Below are positions 25,265-34,457 of a DNA stretch of 64,000 bases, piece after piece. The position numbers and the translations under genes are program-made. The notes beneath the pieces are model-generated. The model was given only the letters and a program-made list of their open reading frames with translations. It had not been told where the DNA came from and made no database searches. The DNA is taken from NCBI RefSeq assembly GCF_003946345.1, contig NZ_RHNY01000002.1, positions 1 through 64,000 of the forward strand. Direction: 5' to 3'. The first letter of the stretch is position 1. Every line of letters begins with the position of its first letter. This stretch comes from Levilactobacillus tongjiangensis. GTDB taxonomy: Bacteria > Bacillota > Bacilli > Lactobacillales > Lactobacillaceae.

Positions 25265-25311
25265 CGTGAATTCTTAAAAATTTTAATGAGAAATTGATTT
25301 TAGCAATAAAT

Positions 25312-28300
25312 TTAGTTGTGCCGTCGCTTCCGCCAACCAGCAAGGCTCAAACTACCCAATGCTAGTCCGAGAACGGACCACCAAGGTGTCTGTGCTTCAC
25401 TCGTCTGCGGCAAGGTTGCCGTCGCCTGCTTGTCAGTAGGCGATTGGGTCTGAGCCGTTGCGTGTCCACTCGTTTCAACCGTGGCCCCCGCACCGCTGGT
25501 CTTGATGCCAGTAGCGCCAGTATCATGGCCAGCGCGGCTGGCAACCGGTGTAATCAGGGCTGCCGAACCACCATCGTGAATCCGCAGGTACTGATCAACT
25601 GACTTTTGTGCTGTTTGCGTTGGCTTGGCCGCTGAGCTGGGATAACGAACATCTTGATCACTGATTACGTGCTCTTTATCCTTGTCGCCCGGCTTACTTG
25701 GGTCTACTGGATCGGTGGGGTCAACGGGATCAGTTGGGCCGATTGGATCAGTCGGATCAACCGTCCCTGAACCATTGTCACCAGAACCTCCATTACCGTT
25801 GCCCCCGGTTGAAGCAGCCTTAACAGTTAGGTTAACGGTAATCGTTTGCCCACCAAAGCTTAACTTGACGGGGTAGGTCCCGGGAACGGACAAATCTGCC
25901 CCCTGAAGATCCACCGCAATCTGATCAGCCGGTACGGCAAGCGCGTTTTCATCAGTGGCGGTCGCCCCAAAGACACTGGCCGTTGGTGTGGCATCCCCCA
26001 CTGTGATGGTGCCGTCCTTCCCGGTCAATGTCACGTCAGCTGGCTTAATCTCCAAACTGCCTGACTTGAAGCTGACCACGTAATTATCACTGGCTGGAAC
26101 TGACAACGTGTAATCATATGTCCCGACTGTTTCACCAGCCACCCGCGTATAGGATACGGTGAATGGGAAATCGACCACTGACGTACCATTGTCGTCAGTG
26201 ACCGTAAAGGTTGGCACTGGATCAGCGGTACCGGCCACCTTAGTCGCTCCGTCATCGTTCATGGTTACCGTGAACCTAGCTGGCACAATGCTCAGAGTTG
26301 CATTTGAACCTTGCTCCGTCCAATCAAAGAGGTCGGCCCCCACTGCTTCACTTTGAACCCGTGCAATGGCGTCCGGGTCGAGCACAACCTGATAGTCGCC
26401 GACGTTAGGGACGCTGCTGGTTGCCGTCGCCCCTACAGAATCAAGAAGACTATTAGCATTCGTATCATTCGTCGGCACGAGCTGTAAGTCACCATCCTTT
26501 AAGGTGTAGACAAACCCGTCGGAAAAAGTAACTTGATAATCGCTAGCCTGCAACGTTGGCGTCTCACCATTGTAGGTCACTTGTTGATTCCCAGTTAAAG
26601 TATACGTTCCCTTACGCTTAGAGACCGTCAATGTAATCGTCTGGGCATTCTCCGTATCACCCTGATACATGTAGGTGACCTGGTAAACACCTGCTGCTTG
26701 CGTAACTTGGTCGGCATTAATGGAATCACCAGCAGCGTTCTTGACCGTGACCGTTAAATCACTGTACTTCAAACTGGTACCATCTGTCATTTCTGCGCTC
26801 ACAAAGTTCGATTCCGGTGTCCAATTATCCTTGTACCAAGCCTGACCATCCACTACTTTAATTTTCGGGTCGTTCAGAATGACTTGGTAGGCCCCGGCGT
26901 ACGTCACACCCTGGGCATCCTTTAAGGACCAGTCAAACCGGAAACTATCCGTTTGATTTAGATTTTTAAATGTCCCGTCAGCGGGGTTATACGTGACGCC
27001 ATTAGTCAGTGACGTTAGCACCAAGTCCTTGTTCGTCAAACTACCCACCTGGGTATCGAACAAGGTGTCGATCGTCACGTTGCTCGATTTGCCGAAGTAA
27101 GCGGCGTATTGGTTCATCGCCAACGAACTATCACCCACACCCGAGTGCAATTGCGTGATTCGGTTGTAACTGAAGGCATCCGTTCCAACCGTGGCGCCAG
27201 TGGGTACGATCACACCGTTGAGTTGATTCCCATAAAAAGCCTTCGCGCCAACTGAGGTCACCGTAGTTGGCAATTCCAGGTTGCCACTCAATTCATTATA
27301 GGTAAAGGCACCCTCGCCAATTGTTGTTAAGCCCTCGTTCAAGTCAATGTTTTCCAGGTGACTGCCGGCAAAGGCGAAGTCGCCAACGGTCGTGACACTG
27401 TCAGGCAGAACAAAGAGCGGATTACCATCTGCGTCCGTTTGACCAGAACTTTCGACCCCAGAATATTCAAACGCCCCGGTACCAATCGTCGTCAGGTTCG
27501 TTGCCTTGCGAGTATCAACGGTTGTAAGGCCATCATCGTAGGTAAAAGCGTTAGCACCAATACTTTGAAGACTGGCTGGTAAGACAAAGCTAGTCAACAC
27601 AGAATTAGCTAGGAAGGCCCGCTTACCAATCGTCGTCACCGTATCGGGTAACGTAATATCGCTTAGAAAGGAATCATAAATAAAGGCATTTTCACTCACC
27701 GTGGTCAACCGACTGCCGTCAGCAAACGTCACGGTCGTCAGGCCACCGGTAGTGTTACCATCGGCATCCTTCAAGTTATCCGCCGTAAAAGCACCATTGC
27801 CGATTACCAACAGGTTTGCTGGCAAGTTCAGCGTGGTAATGTGGCCATCATAAGCAAACGCATTCGCACCAATCGTCAAATCAGCGTCAGCCACGCCACC
27901 TGCAAAGGTCACGTCTGCCAAGCTCAAGTTAGATTCAAAAGCCCCATCACCAATTGATGTCAGGCTGGCTGGCAGGTGAACAGCCGTTAAACCGGACGCA
28001 TAAAAACCATTGTCTCCAATCGTCGTCAAGTGGCTGTCTTTAGGAACGGTCAGCGTGGTTAAGGCCGTTGCACCAGCAAAGGTGCTATTGCCAATGGACG
28101 TCACGTTGCTTCCCAACGTAACTGAGGTCAAGGCAGTGTCGTTGCCCATCACATAGGAACCATCAGGGGCAGTGTATCCAGAAAACGCCGAGTCGCCAAT
28201 AGACTGAACGCCATTGCCGAAGGTCACCGTCGTTAAGGCTTGGTTCCCGGAGAAGGCCCCAGCACCAATCGTCGTGGCGCTGGGCAACGATAAAGTCGTC

Positions 28301-29676
28301 AAGTTAGCGCCAGCAAAGGCCCCGGCCCCAATCGTGTTCAATTGGGTTGCTGATGAAAAATCAACGGTCGCTAACTTTTCGTCCCTAGCAAAAGCACTCG
28401 CCCCAATTGAGGTGAGGTTCGCTGATAGTTTAACGTCAGTTAGGTTATTGTTGTATTCAAATGCTTGGTCCCCAATGCTTGTCACACTATCGGGTAGCGT
28501 CAAGCTCGTCAGTTGACTACTTAGAAAGGCCTGGCTACCAATACTTTGAAGATTGGTTGCGGCGCTCAAATCTAAAGTCTGCAAAGGAACGTAGCTAAAG
28601 GCTTCATCCCCAATACTCGTCACACTCTCGGGTAACGTCAAACTCGTAATTTTAGTGCTGACAAAGGCGCGCGTCCCAATCGTTTCCAACGTATGATTTT
28701 CGCTTAGGTCCACTACCTGAATGTTACCGTTATAAGCAAAAGCGTTGTCGCCAATGGTCTTGATACCATCACCAATGACAACTTTGGTGACGTTACCCAT
28801 TTTATTACCGCTAGCTGCAAAGGCACCACTGCCAATGGCCGAGACAGCGTACGTCGTCGTTACATTATTTACCGTACGACTAACGGTCGTTGGAATCACC
28901 AACGTAGCCGAATCATTGACGCCCACTAAACTGGTCAGTGTGGCCGTACCATCATCATTTATCGTAAATTGAAAGTTGTTATCTACGTAGTCGGTCGGCG
29001 TAACCGCTGCGGCTTTGAAGGTCATCGCCTTCATCAAACCTGCTTTGCCAGTCGTATCATTGCCCAACGTACTGTCACCGGCCAGTTTATTACCGGTCCC
29101 GGCATCATTACCCGTGTCGACGGGGGAACTAGTCTGTTTGCCAGTATCCGCTCCGGTAGTGTCATCGTTGGCAGGCGTCCCAGCCGAAGTATCTTGACCT
29201 GAACCTGAGTTCACATTACCCGGTGTTTCCAAATCTGAGCCGTTAGCCGCATTGTTACCCGCACCCGTTCCATCAGTGCTCTGGTCACCGCCAGTTACTG
29301 ACTCATCGTTGGTCCCAGTGCCACCATTATTAATTTGGTCCGAAGACGTATCCGTTGTCGTCTGATCATTGGTAGCCGAACTATCCTGAGTCCCGTTAAC
29401 AGTGCTAGTCTCACCGGTAACTTTAGAATCAGATTGTTCCTGACCATTAGTCGTTGACCCAGATGTTGCTGCCGTCTTCAATGTTTGTTGTTGACTATCA
29501 TTTGCCGAAGATTCAGCTGCTGTTTGACCACTGGTTGCGCCAGCCGATGCCGTATCGGCATGAGCTAAAACATCTTGTCCGGCGAGTGTTCCTAAACCAA
29601 TTGTTGCCACCGTGATAGCTGCAAAAACCCAGTGCTTGCCATCCTTGTACATTTTAAAGTGCCGTTTTTCTTGCAT
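25312..29676 (-). CDS. LPxTG-anchored BspA-type leucine-rich-repeat surface protein
   Basis: This 1454-residue cell-wall protein begins with a KxYKxGKxW-type signal peptide (KMYKDGKHW near residues 8-16). A Ser/Thr/Asp/Gly-rich linker spans about 45-215. More than 20 BspA-type leucine-rich repeats follow at about 235-850 (pattern LxLPxSVTSIGDxAF). Then come Ig-like and MBG-type domains (VTYNGETPTLQASDYQVTF), a PTDPxDPTDP wall-spanning stretch, and the sortase signal LPQTS at 1422 with a hydrophobic helix and WRKRRHN tail. Such proteins act in adhesion or aggregation. The start at 29676 follows GAGAGGAG and puts the signal peptide at the N-terminus; an earlier in-frame ATG at 29733 is less likely. 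Confidence 0.92.
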   Translation of the reverse strand: MQEKRHFKMYKDGKHWVFAAITVATIGLGTLAGQDVLAHADTASAGATSGQTAAESSANDSQQQTLKTAATSGSTTNGQEQSDSKVTGETSTVNGTQDSSATNDQTTTDTSSDQINNGGTGTNDESVTGGDQSTDGTGAGNNAANGSDLETPGNVNSGSGQDTSAGTPANDDTTGADTGKQTSSPVDTGNDAGTGNKLAGDSTLGNDTTGKAGLMKAMTFKAAAVTPTDYVDNNFQFTINDDGTATLTSLVGVNDSATLVIPTTVSRTVNNVTTTYAVSAIGSGAFAASGNKMGNVTKVVIGDGIKTIGDNAFAYNGNIQVVDLSENHTLETIGTRAFVSTKITSLTLPESVTSIGDEAFSYVPLQTLDLSAATNLQSIGSQAFLSSQLTSLTLPDSVTSIGDQAFEYNNNLTDVKLSANLTSIGASAFARDEKLATVDFSSATQLNTIGAGAFAGANLTTLSLPSATTIGAGAFSGNQALTTVTFGNGVQSIGDSAFSGYTAPDGSYVMGNDTALTSVTLGSNVTSIGNSTFAGATALTTLTVPKDSHLTTIGDNGFYASGLTAVHLPASLTSIGDGAFESNLSLADVTFAGGVADADLTIGANAFAYDGHITTLNLPANLLVIGNGAFTADNLKDADGNTTGGLTTVTFADGSRLTTVSENAFIYDSFLSDITLPDTVTTIGKRAFLANSVLTSFVLPASLQSIGANAFTYDDGLTTVDTRKATNLTTIGTGAFEYSGVESSGQTDADGNPLFVLPDSVTTVGDFAFAGSHLENIDLNEGLTTIGEGAFTYNELSGNLELPTTVTSVGAKAFYGNQLNGVIVPTGATVGTDAFSYNRITQLHSGVGDSSLAMNQYAAYFGKSSNVTIDTLFDTQVGSLTNKDLVLTSLTNGVTYNPADGTFKNLNQTDSFRFDWSLKDAQGVTYAGAYQVILNDPKIKVVDGQAWYKDNWTPESNFVSAEMTDGTSLKYSDLTVTVKNAAGDSINADQVTQAAGVYQVTYMYQGDTENAQTITLTVSKRKGTYTLTGNQQVTYNGETPTLQASDYQVTFSDGFVYTLKDGDLQLVPTNDTNANSLLDSVGATATSSVPNVGDYQVVLDPDAIARVQSEAVGADLFDWTEQGSNATLSIVPARFTVTMNDDGATKVAGTADPVPTFTVTDDNGTSVVDFPFTVSYTRVAGETVGTYDYTLSVPASDNYVVSFKSGSLEIKPADVTLTGKDGTITVGDATPTASVFGATATDENALAVPADQIAVDLQGADLSVPGTYPVKLSFGGQTITVNLTVKAASTGGNGNGGSGDNGSGTVDPTDPIGPTDPVDPTDPVDPSKPGDKDKEHVISDQDVRYPSSAAKPTQTAQKSVDQYLRIHDGGSAALITPVASRAGHDTGATGIKTSGAGATVETSGHATAQTQSPTDKQATATLPQTSEAQTPWWSVLGLALGSLSLAGWRKRRHN

Positions 29677-29892
29677 CGTTGCTTTACTCCTCTCAAAAAG
29701 CGGGCTAGCCAGTCCCCCTAAAATAATTCCCATTTCAGATCAACGGTTTATGTTCCTCAACTTGGCATTTTAATACCTTAATCCCTGAGTGCAACTAAAT
29801 GTCATTTGTGCAACCAAGTTAGTCTCTAAACATTACCAAATAGCCAACCAAATCTGTTGAATTCACGTTTACTCATTAAACCCTTGATTTAT

Positions 29893-29921
29893 ATAATATT
29901 ACCAGCTGCCTCGTGGGTCAA
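29893..29921 (-). promoter_or_regulatory. Promoter of the LRR surface-protein gene
   Basis: The minus strand has -35 TTGACC (29921-29916), a 17-bp spacer and -10 TATTAT (29898-29893). The start codon lies about 210 bases downstream, so the transcript would carry a long leader without an obvious gene. Confidence 0.6.
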
Positions 29922-29952
29922 TCAATAAATACCAAAAATATTCATAAACACA

Positions 29953-29990
29953 AAAAAATTCACCCCTTAACTAATTGCTTAAGGGGTGAA
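29953..29990 (-). terminator. Intrinsic terminator of the orphan membrane-protein gene
   Basis: TTCACCCCTTAA and TTAAGGGGTGAA form a 12-bp perfect stem. The minus strand continues with a run of seven T residues. Confidence 0.87.
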
Positions 29991-30026
29991 CTTTTTAAAG
30001 GTTATTTCCTATTATATGCTGCCCGA

Positions 30027-30854
30027 TTATTCGCGTCGGAACGTGCGGTGACCCAACATGACTAACAGGCCTAAAATAATCTCCGTGACGCCAATAAAGA
30101 TGACCACGCTGAGACCACTGCGGCTGACCGTCTTCATGAGCGTCGTGGCTATGACACTGGTCGAGGTAATCGCAAACGGTGCAAAGAAGAAGCCACCAGT
30201 ACTGACCACCCCTGCTAACAAACCACCCAGGGTCAATCCAGGACCCAAGCTACCGAGAAAATGGTGCATGCCAACTGCGTAGATCAGCGTCACAACCGCC
30301 AACAAGGCGCTCGCCAACATCAACCAGTAATTCACCCGCCGAGCTAGCTGGACCTTGGTCATCGCGGCCATCATGGCACTCGCGTTTAAGGTCGATTTAG
30401 TCTGCTTTTGTGCATCTTGACTGACCCGGTTAATAAACTTGTCGCTCGCTGTGACACCCGTCTGAGCAGCCTGCGTCTTAATAGCTGTCGCCAGATCTGT
30501 GCTATCGATTGCCGTTACGGATTGACCGTATAAGCGCTCGACTCCCTGAGCAATGAAGGGCTCCGCAACGCTCGTCGTCACGGGGCTCCCACTCACACCA
30601 TAGCTATCTAAATCATCGTTTAAGCGATTAATAATTTTCTCGCCCACCGAGGACCGGGAAACAACTCCCGCCGTGTACGTGGCGTTGAAGGCCGTGAACC
30701 GCAATCCCAGCGTAATCGTTAGGACGGCAAATAGCAGCGCCAGCCATCGTGCCAGCCTCGGTCGTCGCTGATAAGTTTTGGTGGGCGCTGGTTGCTGAGG
30801 CGCCTCTGGTTCCTCATCGGAATGGTAACGAGACATTCGACTCTGTGTTTCCAA
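30027..30854 (-). CDS. Uncharacterised four-helix membrane protein
   Basis: I do not recognise this 275-residue protein. It has a charged, Pro/Gln-rich cytoplasmic N-terminus (1-35), a first transmembrane helix at about 36-53, an extracytoplasmic domain of about 110 residues, and three further helices in the last 100 residues. The start is set at a TTG (30854) because GGGAGGTG lies eight bases before it. An extended -10 (TGCTAGAAT, TAGAAT at 30897-30892) would place upstream ATG codons at or before the transcript start. It is monocistronic, between ccpA and the LRR surface gene. Confidence 0.7.
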   Translation of the reverse strand: METQSRMSRYHSDEEPEAPQQPAPTKTYQRRPRLARWLALLFAVLTITLGLRFTAFNATYTAGVVSRSSVGEKIINRLNDDLDSYGVSGSPVTTSVAEPFIAQGVERLYGQSVTAIDSTDLATAIKTQAAQTGVTASDKFINRVSQDAQKQTKSTLNASAMMAAMTKVQLARRVNYWLMLASALLAVVTLIYAVGMHHFLGSLGPGLTLGGLLAGVVSTGGFFFAPFAITSTSVIATTLMKTVSRSGLSVVIFIGVTEIILGLLVMLGHRTFRRE

Positions 30855-30993
30855 ACTCAGCACCTCCCTCTTCATAAATTGATTATCCACTATTCTAGCA
30901 TACTCGTCGGGCATAAAGTTTAAGCACGCCTTAATCACATGAAAATTTATACTTTTTCAACCGATTTTCATGCCAAATATCGCGACATTTAAA

Positions 30994-31027
30994 TAAAAAA
31001 CGTTGCCGCTTTCACGGCAACGTTTTT
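30994..31027 (-). terminator. Intrinsic terminator of ccpA
   Basis: AACGTTGCCG, a six-base loop and CGGCAACGTT form a perfect 10-bp stem, followed on the minus strand by TTTTTTATTT. Confidence 0.88.
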
Positions 31028-31038
31028 CATAAGTGTAG

Positions 31039-32040
31039 CTACTTCGTTGAGCTCCGCTTCATTAAACCATAAGGCAAAATGACGGTATTTTCTTCAACGG
31101 CTTCACTGTTCATGAGTTTCGTTAACAGACGCATTGCCACGGCACCAATATCGTACAGTGGTTGCGTGATTGAACTCATCTTAGGCCGAACTAATTCGGT
31201 CAGCTTCGTGTCATTACTCGTGATGACTTCGAATTCTTCTGGGACTTTTACCCCAGCATCGGTCAACCCGTTCATCACACCAGCAGCTAATTCGTCGTCA
31301 CCGACAAACGCAGCCGTAGCACCAGCAGCAGATAAGGCTGGTTCCAAAGATTGGCCCGCCTTATACGTGTAATCAGTCTCAAAGACCAGCTTGTCATCGT
31401 AGGCAATGCCAGCATCCTTCAACGCCTTCTTGTACCCCTTCAACCGGTAATCATGGTTAATGGCCTGGTCCATGGAACCAGAAACAAAGGCCACCTTTTG
31501 ATTCCCGTGGTCGATCAAGTTTTTAACAGCTTCCGCTACCGCAGCAACGTAATCGATGTTCACGCTTGGCTGAACTTTTTCTTCATCCACGGAACCAGCC
31601 AATACGACTGGGGCTTTTGAACGACGGAATTCTTCACGCAATTCATCAGTCACTTGGTTCCCCATAAAGATGATACCATCCACCTGCTTGGCCATTAAGG
31701 TGTTCAAGACTTGAACTTCCTTGCCCCCGTTTTCATCGGAGTTAGTCAAGATAATGTTATATTTATACATCATGGCGATGTCATCAATTCCTCGTGCGAG
31801 TGAGGAGAAGTAAGCGTTTGTCACGTCGGGAATGATGACCCCAACCGTGGTCGTCTTCTTTGAAGCCAACCCCCGTGCAACGGCGTTTGGTCGGTAGTCT
31901 AACCGATCAATAACTTCCAAAACTTTCTTCCGCGTCGCCGGCTTAACGTTGGGATTCCCATTGACAACCCGTGAAACTGTGGCCATTGAGACCGCTGCTT
32001 CACGCGCTACATCATAAATTGTTACAGTTTGTTTTTCCAT
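31039..32040 (-). CDS. ccpA: Catabolite control protein A
   Basis: This 333-residue LacI-family regulator binds cre sites with HPr-Ser-P to control carbon catabolite repression. The N-terminal helix-turn-helix is TIYDVAREAAVSMATVSRVV with hinge RPNAVARGLASKKTTTVGVI, and the effector-binding core shows GVIIPDVTNAYFSSLARGI and QVDGIIFMG. The length and the divergent pepQ neighbour match ccpA loci of lactobacilli. AAAGAAAGGG precedes the ATG. The promoter at 32101-32129 has a perfect cre just upstream, so autoregulation is likely. Confidence 0.96.
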   Translation of the reverse strand: MEKQTVTIYDVAREAAVSMATVSRVVNGNPNVKPATRKKVLEVIDRLDYRPNAVARGLASKKTTTVGVIIPDVTNAYFSSLARGIDDIAMMYKYNIILTNSDENGGKEVQVLNTLMAKQVDGIIFMGNQVTDELREEFRRSKAPVVLAGSVDEEKVQPSVNIDYVAAVAEAVKNLIDHGNQKVAFVSGSMDQAINHDYRLKGYKKALKDAGIAYDDKLVFETDYTYKAGQSLEPALSAAGATAAFVGDDELAAGVMNGLTDAGVKVPEEFEVITSNDTKLTELVRPKMSSITQPLYDIGAVAMRLLTKLMNSEAVEENTVILPYGLMKRSSTK

Positions 32041-32100
32041 AGCGATAGCCCTTTCTTTCTTGTTTTAATATGTTTTCATTCGTTTTCAAGCAACTTGACC

Positions 32101-32129
32101 AGTATACAGAAAGCTGGACTTTCACGCAA
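32101..32129 (-). promoter_or_regulatory. Promoter of ccpA
   Basis: The minus strand shows TTGCGT (32129-32124), a 17-bp spacer and TATACT (32106-32101), about 60 bases before the ccpA ATG. A second cre-like sequence, TTTTCATTCGTTTTCA, lies inside the leader near 32073-32088. Confidence 0.65.
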
Positions 32130-32133
32130 CAAC

Positions 32134-32147
32134 TGAAAACGCTTTCA
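32134..32147. promoter_or_regulatory. Catabolite-responsive element (cre)
   Basis: TGAAAACGCTTTCA fits the cre consensus TGWAANCGNTNWCA at every position and is almost palindromic. It lies between ccpA and pepQ, just upstream of the ccpA -35 and about 55 bases upstream of the pepQ -10. Confidence 0.85.
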
Positions 32148-32201
32148 TATCAAAGAATACCTTAATTTCATGTAATTTTCAAGGCTGACCATCTCATATG
32201 C

Positions 32202-32207
32202 TATAAT
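32202..32207 (+). promoter_or_regulatory. Extended -10 of pepQ
   Basis: TATAAT preceded by TGC (TGCTATAAT) lies 28 bases before the pepQ start codon. The -35 region is weak, which is usual with an extended -10. Confidence 0.6.
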
Positions 32208-32234
32208 TAACTCATAATTTTAAGGGGTGATTGA

Positions 32235-33332
32235 ATGACAAAACTCGAACAGATTCAGCAATGGACAGCAGAACACCACGCCAGCTTTACCTATCTCAGC
32301 AATCCCAAAACCATCCAGTATCTCACTGGATTTGGGAGTGACCCGATTGAACGGGTCCTGGCACTCGTCATCTTCCCAGACCAAGATCCATTTATTTTTG
32401 CACCAGCCTTAGAAGTCGAAGTTATTAAGCAGACCGGTTGGGCCTTCCCCGTTATCGGTTACTTAGACCACGAAGATCCTTGGGCGATGATTGCGGACCA
32501 AATCAAGGCCCGTCACGTGACCCCCGACCACATCGCACTCGAAAAGGGCCAACTGCAAGTGGCCCGGATGGAAGCTCTGGCCGCGCAATTCACAAACCCA
32601 CAATTTGACCTCGATATCACGAGCTTTATTGACCACACCCGGTTAATCAAGTCTGCCGATGAAATCAAGAAACTAGAAATCGCCGGCAAGTGGGACGACT
32701 TTGCTTTTGAACACGGTTTTGCGGCCGTTAAAGCTGGCAAGACGGAACAATCCGCCGTTGCTGAACTCCAATACGCTCTAATGAAGGAAGGCATCATGGA
32801 AATGTCCTTCGGGAGTTTGGTTCAAGCTGGTGCTCACGCCGCTGAACCCCACGGTGCCACCAACGATACGAAATTTGCGAACAATGAACTCGTCTTGTTT
32901 GACCTGGGAACCGTCTACGATGGCTACATCTCCGATGCCTCCCGGACGGTAGCCTTAGGCACCCCAACGGCCAAGGAAAAGGAAATCTACGCTGTTTGTT
33001 TGGAAGCCCAAGTCACTGCTCAGGCAGCGGTAAAACCTGGGATGACTGCCGCAGACGTGGATAAAATTGCCCGCGACATCATCGCCAAAGCTGGTTACGG
33101 CGAATACTTCATTCACCGGACCGGTCATGGTATGGGGATGAGCGACCACGAATTCCCATCCATTATGGCTGGAAACGACTTGGTACTGGAACCCGGCATG
33201 TGCTTCTCGATTGAACCCGGTATCTACATCCCCGGTGTTGCCGGTGTCCGGATTGAAGACTGCATCCACGTGACGGCTGACGGTAGCTTACCGTTCACCC
33301 ACACGTCTAAAGAATTAACTTACGTTGGCTAA
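32235..33332 (+). CDS. pepQ: Xaa-Pro dipeptidase (prolidase) PepQ
   Basis: This 365-residue M24-family metallopeptidase cleaves dipeptides with C-terminal proline in the cytoplasm. After the N-terminal creatinase-like domain (1-130), the pita-bread domain shows the metal ligands in FDLGTVYDGYISDASRT (two Asp), HRTGHGMGM (His), FSIEPGIY (Glu) and VRIEDCIHV (Glu). It is divergent from ccpA, the classic lactobacillus arrangement, and shares the cre with it. AAGGGGTG precedes the ATG. Confidence 0.95.
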   Translation: MTKLEQIQQWTAEHHASFTYLSNPKTIQYLTGFGSDPIERVLALVIFPDQDPFIFAPALEVEVIKQTGWAFPVIGYLDHEDPWAMIADQIKARHVTPDHIALEKGQLQVARMEALAAQFTNPQFDLDITSFIDHTRLIKSADEIKKLEIAGKWDDFAFEHGFAAVKAGKTEQSAVAELQYALMKEGIMEMSFGSLVQAGAHAAEPHGATNDTKFANNELVLFDLGTVYDGYISDASRTVALGTPTAKEKEIYAVCLEAQVTAQAAVKPGMTAADVDKIARDIIAKAGYGEYFIHRTGHGMGMSDHEFPSIMAGNDLVLEPGMCFSIEPGIYIPGVAGVRIEDCIHVTADGSLPFTHTSKELTYVG

Positions 33333-33344
33333 ATACTGACACTT

Positions 33345-33382
33345 GGACTTTCTCTACATCTTTTTGTAGAGGAAGTCTTTTT
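33345..33382 (+). terminator. Intrinsic terminator of pepQ
   Basis: GACTTTCTCTACA and TGTAGAGGAAGTC pair with one mismatch and are followed by TTTTTAAT. Confidence 0.82.
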
Positions 33383-33426
33383 AATGTCCGCTACGGATTG
33401 GCAGAGCAACTTGATAAATTAGCCAA

Positions 33427-33453
33427 CAAAAAAGCCGCGATTCACATCGCGGC
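33427..33453 (-). terminator. Intrinsic terminator of the YtxH-like gene
   Basis: GCCGCGAT, a TCAC loop and ATCGCGGC form an 8-bp perfect stem, followed on the minus strand by TTTTTTGTTGG. Confidence 0.83.
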
Positions 33454-33469
33454 AACTAACTTCATTTAA

Positions 33470-33865
33470 TTAAACGGGTTGGTCACTGGCTGAGTCGTCG
33501 CTAGCAGCTGGCTCGTCAGCTTCACTACTGGATGCATCAGCAGTTTCGGCATCTGGTAAGTCAGCAACTTCATTACTACTCAGAACGATATCGTCATCGG
33601 CATCATCACTCGTTTCATCGGATGCAGCGCTTTGCCAAGCCGGCGCGCTGTCCTTGCCAGCCAAATGGTCATCGATGGTTTCCTTGAAATCATCGACAGC
33701 ATCAGCGGCGTAGAAGGCGTAATCTACGGCCCGGTCCTTTAAGGTGTTGTACCGGTCACGAGCGGCGTCCTTTAAGGCTTCACGTTGTTCCAAATCCATG
33801 GCGTGATATGCTGCATACGCAGCCCCACCCAATAATAATCCTGCTAAGAGCTTGTGTTTTGCCAT
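33470..33865 (-). CDS. YtxH-like small membrane-associated protein with acidic tail
   Basis: This 131-residue protein has a short N-terminal hydrophobic glycine-rich segment (KLLAGLLLGGAAYAAYHAM), a charged helical middle (ALKDAARDRYNTLKDRAVDY) and a strongly acidic Ser/Asp/Glu-rich C-terminal 55 residues. This is the pattern of YtxH-type general stress proteins, but the match is weak. The ATG at 33865 is preferred because AAAGGGAG has correct spacing to it; an ATG two codons earlier is too close. It lies 22 bases downstream of the DUF948 gene and is cotranscribed with it, a pairing common beside ccpA. Confidence 0.72.
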   Translation of the reverse strand: MAKHKLLAGLLLGGAAYAAYHAMDLEQREALKDAARDRYNTLKDRAVDYAFYAADAVDDFKETIDDHLAGKDSAPAWQSAASDETSDDADDDIVLSSNEVADLPDAETADASSSEADEPAASDDSASDQPV

Positions 33866-33887
33866 TCTCATGACTCCCTTTCCGTGA

Positions 33888-34292
33888 TTAATCTTTATTC
33901 TTATGATTCTTGTATAAATCAAAAGCGGTCTTGCCAACTCGCGCAGCCAAGGACGTTTTTGCCGTCGTCTTGGCAGTATCACTTACGCGCTCAGTCAAGT
34001 TACGGGTCGCAGTGTTCAAATCGGACACGCTCTCGCCCAAATCAGCGGCGGCCTGGAAGACTGGGTCAATGGTCGCAACCTTCTTGTTGACGTCCTCCAA
34101 CAGCTCGTTGGCATTTGCCATGATGTCTTCGGCTTGATGACTAATTACGTCAACGTCCGATGTCATCGTTTTCATTGAGCGGTTAACCTCACTCAACGTT
34201 TTATTCATCTTTACTAAGAACATGCCAATGAAGAGAACCAAGATTAGAAACGCAATTGCTGCAATCAGGCCCGCTACTTGTCCACCGGTCAT
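33888..34292 (-). CDS. DUF948 domain-containing protein
   Basis: This 134-residue protein has one N-terminal transmembrane helix (residues about 7-27) followed by a long amphipathic helix typical of the DUF948/YoxC family (KMNKTLSEVNRSMKTM, ELLEDVNKKVATIDPVFQA). A short basic tail ends it. Members resemble chemotaxis-receptor coiled coils and are thought to be general stress or envelope proteins. The function is unknown. GAGGGG precedes the ATG. It is the first gene of a two-gene unit with the YtxH-like gene. Confidence 0.85.
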   Translation of the reverse strand: MTGGQVAGLIAAIAFLILVLFIGMFLVKMNKTLSEVNRSMKTMTSDVDVISHQAEDIMANANELLEDVNKKVATIDPVFQAAADLGESVSDLNTATRNLTERVSDTAKTTAKTSLAARVGKTAFDLYKNHKNKD

Positions 34293-34457
34293 GACAACCC
34301 CTCCTTGTACTCGTTACTTACCAATAGAATAGCATTCTCGCGCACGACACGCAATTAAAACCCCTAATTCACGTGTGTTTTCTCCCGGAGCTGTGGGCAC
34401 CCCCGCTAAAATCTGCTAAACTGGGAACATAATCTTTTTTCAAAGGAGGCTCGTCCC

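Noticed and set aside
25680-25765. Tandem short repeats considered as a CRISPR or minisatellite
   Set aside because: They encode the PTDPxDPTDP wall-spanning stretch of the LPxTG protein in frame; there are no spacers and no cas genes.
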